Source: an uncultured Aquimarina sp. (GTDB lineage: Bacteria > Bacteroidota > Bacteroidia > Flavobacteriales > Flavobacteriaceae). Taken from it: a DNA stretch of 10,947 nt. The position numbers and the translations under genes are program-made. The notes below the pieces were generated by a model. The model ran no database searches. It had not been told where the DNA came from and was given only the letters and a program-made list of their open reading frames with translations. The stretch lies in NCBI GenBank assembly GCA_937958735.1, contig CALGNG010000326.1, positions 1-10,947 of the forward strand, written 5' to 3'. Of the stretch, positions 7,161 to 10,947 are shown in pieces. The number at the start of each line of letters is the position of its first letter. Positions within the stretch are counted from its first letter, which is position 1.

Positions 7161-7201
7161 TAAAAACGGCATAAAGTTATCTTAAATAATTTTATGCCGT
7201 T
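7161..7201 (-). terminator. Intrinsic terminator of the dsrE-like gene
   Basis: Plus-strand 7165-7180 pairs with 7186-7201 (16 bp, one G-T wobble, 5-nt loop; core AACGGCATAAA/TTTATGCCGTT). Read on the minus strand the stem ends in GCCGTTTTTA, giving the T-run of a rho-independent terminator 28 bp after the dsrE-like stop codon. The tail lies ~25 bp before the flavoprotein start, which therefore needs its own promoter or readthrough. Confidence 0.85.
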
Positions 7202-7228
7202 GTACTTAATAGGTAAAAAAGTAAGTAA

Positions 7229-7594
7229 TTAAAAAACTAGGACATTACACCCCTCTTTTTGTAATTCTACAATACTTGGTAATCCTGGAGTCCCAGGAAC
7301 AGGGTTATTGGAGATTAAATCCAATCCAGAAGGGTTAGCTCCAAAAACTTGAGAACATGCCGCAGATACACCTGTAATTACATCTTCTACCTCTTTATAT
7401 ATTTTGTGACCAATATGGTCTTCTTTTTGAAGTTGTTCTGGCCAGCGAGTACCAGGACCTGTAAAAATAATTTGCACTTCTTCTTTAGAATTTTTAAAAT
7501 CGAAAGCTGCTGCTAGAGCATTTAAAGCTCTTCCTAAAGATTCGTCTGTACCCGATTTAGGGTCCGAAATAATAATAATTGCTGTTTTACTCAT
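7229..7594 (-). CDS. DsrE-like small protein
   Basis: The protein has 121 residues from the ATG at 7594. The layout resembles the DsrE/DsrF-like fold: a first strand TAIIIIS (4-10), a helix LGRALNALAAAFDF (20-33), a second strand VQIIFTGPGT (40-49), a helix carrying C80 (ITGVSAACSQVFGAN, 73-87), and the last strand CNVLVF with C116. DsrE-like proteins often carry a redox or sulfur-carrying Cys after the third strand, and C80 sits about there. Family membership is likely; function (sulfur relay, thiol or stress response) is not shown. The frame could be extended to a TTG at 7639, but that would put the 7609-7626 operator inside the coding region and add a non-family N-terminus, so 7594 is preferred. 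It lies 51 bp downstream of tetR on the same strand and is presumably repressed by it. It is closed by the terminator at 7161-7201. Confidence 0.72.
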   Translation of the reverse strand: MSKTAIIIISDPKSGTDESLGRALNALAAAFDFKNSKEEVQIIFTGPGTRWPEQLQKEDHIGHKIYKEVEDVITGVSAACSQVFGANPSGLDLISNNPVPGTPGLPSIVELQKEGCNVLVF

Positions 7595-7608
7595 AATATA
7601 GATGTTAT

Positions 7609-7626
7609 TTACCGAACATTCGGTAA
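7609..7626 (-). promoter_or_regulatory. TetR operator O2, upstream of the dsrE-like gene
   Basis: TTACCGAA (7609-7616) and TTCGGTAA (7619-7626) form an 8+2+8 inverted repeat around CA. Its 16-bp core differs from the site upstream of tetR at only two central positions. It lies 14 bp before the dsrE-like ATG, where a bound repressor would block transcription initiation. Binding by the adjacent TetR protein is inferred. Confidence 0.8.
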
Positions 7627-7645
7627 TATTAATATTCAAATTTTT

Positions 7646-8206
7646 TTAATCTTCGTACAGGATTTTAATTTTTTCTAAGGCATCTTCAAACAAATAACTT
7701 TGTCCCATTGCTTTAGCCAGAATTAAAGACCCTTGTACCTTAATAAAGGTTTCATTGGCTTTTTCTAAAGCTATTTCTTTAGAGTAGCCCAGCTCTTCTC
7801 CTATAAAAGTAAAGCCATCTATCCATTTTTGCATTCCTTGTCTAATTTCGGTATGGAATAACTCCATTCCAAAATCTAGAGACATAGATCGTAAAATACA
7901 AGTGGTTTCGCCCCCTTTATAAAAATAACTAATGTTTTCTAAAACACTAGATAGTCTATCGGAGATAGGCACTTTAGTGTTAACCAGTATTTTATAAATG
8001 TGATTTTCTATAGATTCGGTCACATAATTTAATACCGAACTAGCAATTTCTTTTTTCCCTTTAGGGAAACGATGGTATAAACTAGCTTTTTGTAAGCCAC
8101 AACCAATAGCCAATTCATTTAGACTAGCGCCTTCGTATCCTTTAGAGCGGAATACATCTAGCAGGCCGCTAAACAAATCTTTATCTTGTATTTTTTGTGG
8201 TCTCAT
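7646..8206 (-). CDS. TetR/AcrR-family transcriptional regulator
   Basis: The protein has 186 residues. The N-terminal DNA-binding domain (~1-55) has the TetR helix-turn-helix: LFSGLLDVFRSKGYEGASLNELA (11-33) leads into GCGLQKASLYHRFPKGKKEI, with SLYHRFPKGKKEI as the recognition helix and its following turn (family form LYxxFxxKexL). The C-terminal domain (~60-186) is helical and binds an unknown ligand; cysteines in GCGLQ and TTCILRS could allow thiol or electrophile sensing, but this is speculation. A palindrome 28 bp before the ATG and a near-copy before the next gene imply autorepression plus control of the dsrE-like gene. The start at 8206 is the first ATG in frame, and a perfect -7 element TATATTTG ends just 4 bp upstream, so the message may be leaderless or nearly so. 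The stop lies 51 bp before the dsrE-like ATG. Confidence 0.93.
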   Translation of the reverse strand: MRPQKIQDKDLFSGLLDVFRSKGYEGASLNELAIGCGLQKASLYHRFPKGKKEIASSVLNYVTESIENHIYKILVNTKVPISDRLSSVLENISYFYKGGETTCILRSMSLDFGMELFHTEIRQGMQKWIDGFTFIGEELGYSKEIALEKANETFIKVQGSLILAKAMGQSYLFEDALEKIKILYED

Positions 8207-8210
8207 GGTA

Positions 8211-8218
8211 CAAATATA
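8211..8218 (-). promoter_or_regulatory. -7 promoter element of tetR
   Basis: On the minus strand this reads TATATTTG, an exact match to TANNTTTG, ending 4 bp before the tetR ATG. Transcription would start at or within a few bases of the start codon. The operator at 8235-8250 lies 16 bp upstream and covers the -33 region, as expected for repression by occlusion. Confidence 0.6.
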
Positions 8219-8234
8219 AACAAATAAAGTAATT

Positions 8235-8250
8235 TACCGATCGTTCGGTA
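8235..8250 (-). promoter_or_regulatory. TetR operator O1, upstream of tetR
   Basis: TACCGA (8235-8240) and TCGGTA (8245-8250) form an inverted repeat around TCGT. It is identical in spacing to, and differs at two of 16 positions from, the site before the dsrE-like gene (TACCGAACATTCGGTA). It lies just upstream of the tetR -7 element, suggesting autoregulation. Confidence 0.8.
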
Positions 8251-8378
8251 TAAAATTATAATTTTATTAACTTTCTCTTTTTAATTAGGTGTTTTAAATA
8301 TGATACTGTCTTTTTTTAGGAGGAATTATTAGAGGTAGAATCAAAGTAATGGGGCTGGGGAAATTTAATAAGTTTCCT

Positions 8379-8386
8379 TAGGTTTG
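8379..8386 (+). promoter_or_regulatory. -7 promoter element of comEC
   Basis: TAGGTTTG matches TANNTTTG and ends 23 bp before the TTG start at 8410, giving a leader of roughly 15-20 nt. No clear -33 TTG was found. The position supports the upstream TTG start over later in-frame ATGs. The tetR operator at 8235-8250 is ~130 bp away and unlikely to affect it. Confidence 0.45.
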
Positions 8387-8409
8387 TTATAAATCTAATA
8401 ATCATATAG

Positions 8410-10434
8410 TTGAATTTAATTAAACTGTGTAATACCCCCTTTTGGGTATTAAGTACAGCACTTGTTGTAGGTGTTTTTGTGGGCAAATTTGTCGTAGTGC
8501 CTTTGGATGGGATTTTGGCAGGTATATCCTTCCTTTTAATTGGTTTATATGTCTTTAGGAATAGCAATACGGCTCTTTTTATGGGGCTTTCTAATCTGCT
8601 TTTTTTAGGATTAGGAGTTGCCAGACATCAATTAACCTTGCCAAGTAATCAACACAATCATATAACTACTTATAAAGAGTTAGATGTAGGTAAAGAGGTA
8701 ATATTTACGATTACAGAATGGTTTAAAGATTCTAAAAAGTATAAAAACTACAAAGCCACTATACAATATATTTCTGGGGAAAAAGTAGAGGGTAATTTTT
8801 TGTTGAAGGTAAAAAAAGACACGAATAGGAACCTTTATTTAGGAGGTACTTATACGGGGTATGTTCGGTTTTACGAGATCCATACGGATGCTTTTTCGTA
8901 TGGTTTTAATTATAACAAGTATTTGCAGGATCAAGATATTACGCATAAAGTCTATGTAGAGGAGAATTCTATTATAGAGCTTCCGGCATTGGTAAATAAA
9001 ATAAAGTACAGTTTAGGCCAACTACAATTGCAAATAGATAAATCGTTAGAAGAATTAAAACTAGACACTAAAGTATTGCAGTTTACCAAGGCATTAATAT
9101 TAGGAGATAGAAGAGGACTGGATAAAGGCTTGCAGGCCAATTTTTCTAAAGCAGGAGTTATGCATATTTTGGCGATTTCTGGTTTGCATATTGGAATGGT
9201 GTATGCCTTATTGTTGTGGGTATTTAATAGGGGGCTTTACAAGTATAAGTTCCGGGTATTAAAATCCACTAGTGTAATCCTGTTACTGTGGTTATTTGTA
9301 GGCTTTACAGGTGCTAGTGATTCGGCTTTAAGAGCTGTAACCATGTTTACGTGTTTAGAAATAGGACGGCTATTGTTAAGAAGGCAACATCCTTTAAATG
9401 TATTATTTCTTTCTGTTTTTATTTTGGTATTAATAACTCCTAAAATTATATTTTCGGCAGGTTTCCAGTTAAGTATTACGGCGGTAGCTTCTATAATTTT
9501 AGGGATGCGTCTATGGTTAAATTTATGGAAGCCCAGTAACCGATTAATCTTAGTGTTGTGGAGTATAACAGGAGTAAGTTTGTGCGCGCAAATAGGATTA
9601 CTCCCTTTAAGTATTTATTATTTCCATCAATTCCCAGGGCTTTTTTTAGTGGCGAATATTCCTATTATGTGTGTTGTTCCTGTGGTTATGATAGTTGCGG
9701 TAGTTATTGTTGTAGGCGGCTATTTGGGAATACTTTCAGATGTTATAGTTAGGATATATAATTATAGTATAACGGGATTAATTAGTTTTGTGAATTGGGT
9801 AGCCTCTCAGGACGTGTTTATTTTTAAACAGCTTTATATATCTGCATTTAGTGTTTTGGGCTTTTATTTAGTATTGGGGTACCTGTTGTGGTGGTGCCAT
9901 TATAAAAAAGCAGGAATTAAGTATGTATCGTTGCTTTTGTTGGGAGGGATTTGTTTTGGTTTTGCAGAAATAAATCAAAGTGCGGTTAAACAAGAGCTTT
10001 GGTTGCTGGATAATTATAAAAATACGATTATGGTAGAGGTAGTTTCGGGTAATGTAACGGTATGGTCTTCAAAGCAATTATCGGTTTTTGATAAACAATA
10101 TAAAATTGTACCGCTAGTGGAAAGCTTACATATAGATACTATAAACTATTGCGAGTTAGAGGAAGCGTATAATTATGATAAAGAAAAAATAGTGTTAATT
10201 AATCAAGACTTTATTCCAAATATAGATTTAGGAAATAAGATTTTAATTGTCTCCAATACACCAAAAATAAATATGGAAAGATTGTTACAAAACAATAGGC
10301 CAAAACAACTAGTTTTTGCAGCTAATAATTATAAAGATATAGTAGTTAAATGGAAAGCTACTTGCAATGTGCTGGGGGTAGCCTATTACGATGTTGCTAA
10401 AAAAGGAAGTATTAGGTTAGATGGAATAGAATAA
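8410..10434 (+). CDS. comEC: ComEC/Rec2-family DNA uptake channel protein, short form
   Basis: ComEC carries single-stranded transforming DNA across the inner membrane. The protein has 674 residues from an apparent TTG start; a TAG codon directly precedes it and the first in-frame ATG is ~57 codons later, after two membrane segments. Domains in order: N-terminal membrane helices (~11-70), a soluble OB-like region (DUF4131, ~80-190), and the Competence domain (~220-490), whose hallmark is ALILGDRRGLDKGLQANFSKAGVMHILAISGLHIGM (228-263), followed by many hydrophobic helices. The tail (~500-674) sits where other ComEC proteins have a metallo-beta-lactamase-like nuclease domain, but it has no HxHxDH motif; this shorter form is, as far as I recall, common in Bacteroidota. 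It is divergent from tetR and convergent with hemL, so probably monocistronic. Natural competence is possible but not demonstrated by this gene alone. Confidence 0.9.
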   Translation: MNLIKLCNTPFWVLSTALVVGVFVGKFVVVPLDGILAGISFLLIGLYVFRNSNTALFMGLSNLLFLGLGVARHQLTLPSNQHNHITTYKELDVGKEVIFTITEWFKDSKKYKNYKATIQYISGEKVEGNFLLKVKKDTNRNLYLGGTYTGYVRFYEIHTDAFSYGFNYNKYLQDQDITHKVYVEENSIIELPALVNKIKYSLGQLQLQIDKSLEELKLDTKVLQFTKALILGDRRGLDKGLQANFSKAGVMHILAISGLHIGMVYALLLWVFNRGLYKYKFRVLKSTSVILLLWLFVGFTGASDSALRAVTMFTCLEIGRLLLRRQHPLNVLFLSVFILVLITPKIIFSAGFQLSITAVASIILGMRLWLNLWKPSNRLILVLWSITGVSLCAQIGLLPLSIYYFHQFPGLFLVANIPIMCVVPVVMIVAVVIVVGGYLGILSDVIVRIYNYSITGLISFVNWVASQDVFIFKQLYISAFSVLGFYLVLGYLLWWCHYKKAGIKYVSLLLLGGICFGFAEINQSAVKQELWLLDNYKNTIMVEVVSGNVTVWSSKQLSVFDKQYKIVPLVESLHIDTINYCELEEAYNYDKEKIVLINQDFIPNIDLGNKILIVSNTPKINMERLLQNNRPKQLVFAANNYKDIVVKWKATCNVLGVAYYDVAKKGSIRLDGIE

Positions 10435-10526
10435 CTAGAAGGCTATCTGCAATAGGTGTTTATCTTAAAATTTTGTCAAGATAACTGCTCTAATAGTATA
10501 CCAGATAAAAGCAGATTGATGTATAA

Positions 10527-10571
10527 AAATTATCCCATTAGGATTTGGTAGAAATCCTAATGGGATAATTT
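10527..10571. terminator. Bidirectional terminator between comEC and hemL
   Basis: A perfect 20-bp stem (10527-10546 with 10552-10571, core ATCCCATTAGGATTT) closes a 5-nt GGTAG loop. On the minus strand the stem ends in a run of five T (ATAATTTTTATAC), a good intrinsic terminator for hemL. On the plus strand the tail is weaker (AATTTACAAC), but the long stem should also stop comEC transcription. The rest of the 157-bp gap shows no gene. Confidence 0.85.
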
Positions 10572-10591
10572 ACAACTAGTATAGCTATTTT

Positions 10592-10947
10592 TTATTTTAA
10601 AGTTGGAGCAATTTTTTCTACTACAGCAATAGTTTTATCTAAATCCTCGTAAGTTAAGGCATCGGTAATAAACCAAGTTTCAAAAGCACTAGGAGCAATG
10701 TATATACCATTATCTAGCATTCCGTGGAAAAACTTTTTAAAAGTATCGTTATTTCCTGTAGCAGCGCTATCAAAATCTATCACAGTATCTGGGCTAAAAT
10801 GTACCGAAATCATAGAACCTACTCTGTTTATAGTATATACAATATTATTAGCGTTTAAAACCTTGGCTATACCTTCGTGTAAATACGCTGTTTTTTCAGC
10901 TAACCTGTTAAAAATTTCAGCATCATTATTCAACTCATTTAACATGG
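10592..10947 (-). CDS. hemL: Glutamate-1-semialdehyde 2,1-aminomutase (C-terminal part, 5' end outside the window)
   Basis: HemL converts glutamate-1-semialdehyde to 5-aminolevulinate with pyridoxal phosphate, the last step of the C5 route to heme. Only the final ~118 of about 430 residues are present; the frame is open through the right edge, so the Met at 10945 is internal. The segment matches the family's C-terminal domain: [14 protein letters not shown], then [58 protein letters not shown] and a closing helix. The PLP lysine lies upstream outside the window. It is the only pathway gene seen here, so nothing can be said about its operon. The 3' end is set by the long hairpin at 10527-10571. 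Confidence 0.93.
   Translation of the reverse strand, partial: MLNELNNDAEIFNRLAEKTAYLHEGIAKVLNANNIVYTINRVGSMISVHFSPDTVIDFDSAATGNNDTFKKFFHGMLDNGIYIAPSAFETWFITDALTYEDLDKTIAVVEKIAPTLK

Noticed and set aside
8316-8567. Minus-strand open frame over the comEC start region
   Set aside because: It overlaps the conserved ComEC N-terminus and the comEC -7 element, and its composition shows no domain.
9558-9752. Plus-strand alternative frame within comEC
   Set aside because: It lies wholly inside the Competence domain coding region in another frame, with no start signal.
1-10947. CRISPR arrays, tRNA/rRNA genes, insertion sequences and integration sites
   Set aside because: No regularly spaced repeats, no cloverleaf or rRNA sequence, no transposase and no flanking inverted or direct repeats were seen.

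Overview
The window looks like chromosomal DNA of a marine-type member of the Bacteroidota, most likely class Flavobacteriia. The base composition is AT-rich, starts mostly lack Shine-Dalgarno sequences, several promoters carry the Bacteroidota -7 element TANNTTTG, and the housekeeping genes (yicC, gmk, nadD, hemL, a short comEC) read as flavobacterial. No tRNA, rRNA, CRISPR array, insertion sequence or attachment site was seen.

Region 1 (1-3882) is the right-hand end of a polysaccharide utilization locus on the + strand: the C-terminal half of a GH127-family glycosidase (cut by the window start), a secreted GH16 endo-glycanase, and a secreted Cys-type S1 sulfatase resembling the iduronate-2-sulfatase-like group. 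A glycanase that cuts the chain, a sulfatase that removes sulfate esters and a GH127 exo-enzyme fit breakdown of a sulfated red-algal galactan, with carrageenan as the leading guess because GH127 enzymes act as 3,6-anhydro-D-galactosidases in Zobellia. Each of the two internal gaps holds a hairpin. A nested double-stem terminator closes the locus.

Region 2 (3883-6171) is a housekeeping cluster on the + strand: yicC (endoribonuclease) overlapping gmk (guanylate kinase) by one base, then a 206-bp gap with a 9-bp-stem hairpin, then nadD (NAD biosynthesis). A good -7 element lies just upstream of yicC.

Region 3 (6200-8250) is on the - strand: tetR, a small DsrE-like gene, and, beyond a strong terminator, a two-barrel pyridoxamine-phosphate-oxidase-like flavoprotein. 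Two near-identical 16-bp palindromes (TACCGAWCRTTCGGTA) lie upstream of tetR and between tetR and the dsrE-like gene. This looks like a self-contained regulator/target pair and is the most interesting little-described element here.

Region 4 (8251-10947) holds comEC on the + strand (DNA uptake channel, apparent TTG start, no intact metallo-beta-lactamase motif) facing the 3' end of hemL on the - strand. A perfect 20-bp-stem hairpin between them probably terminates both.
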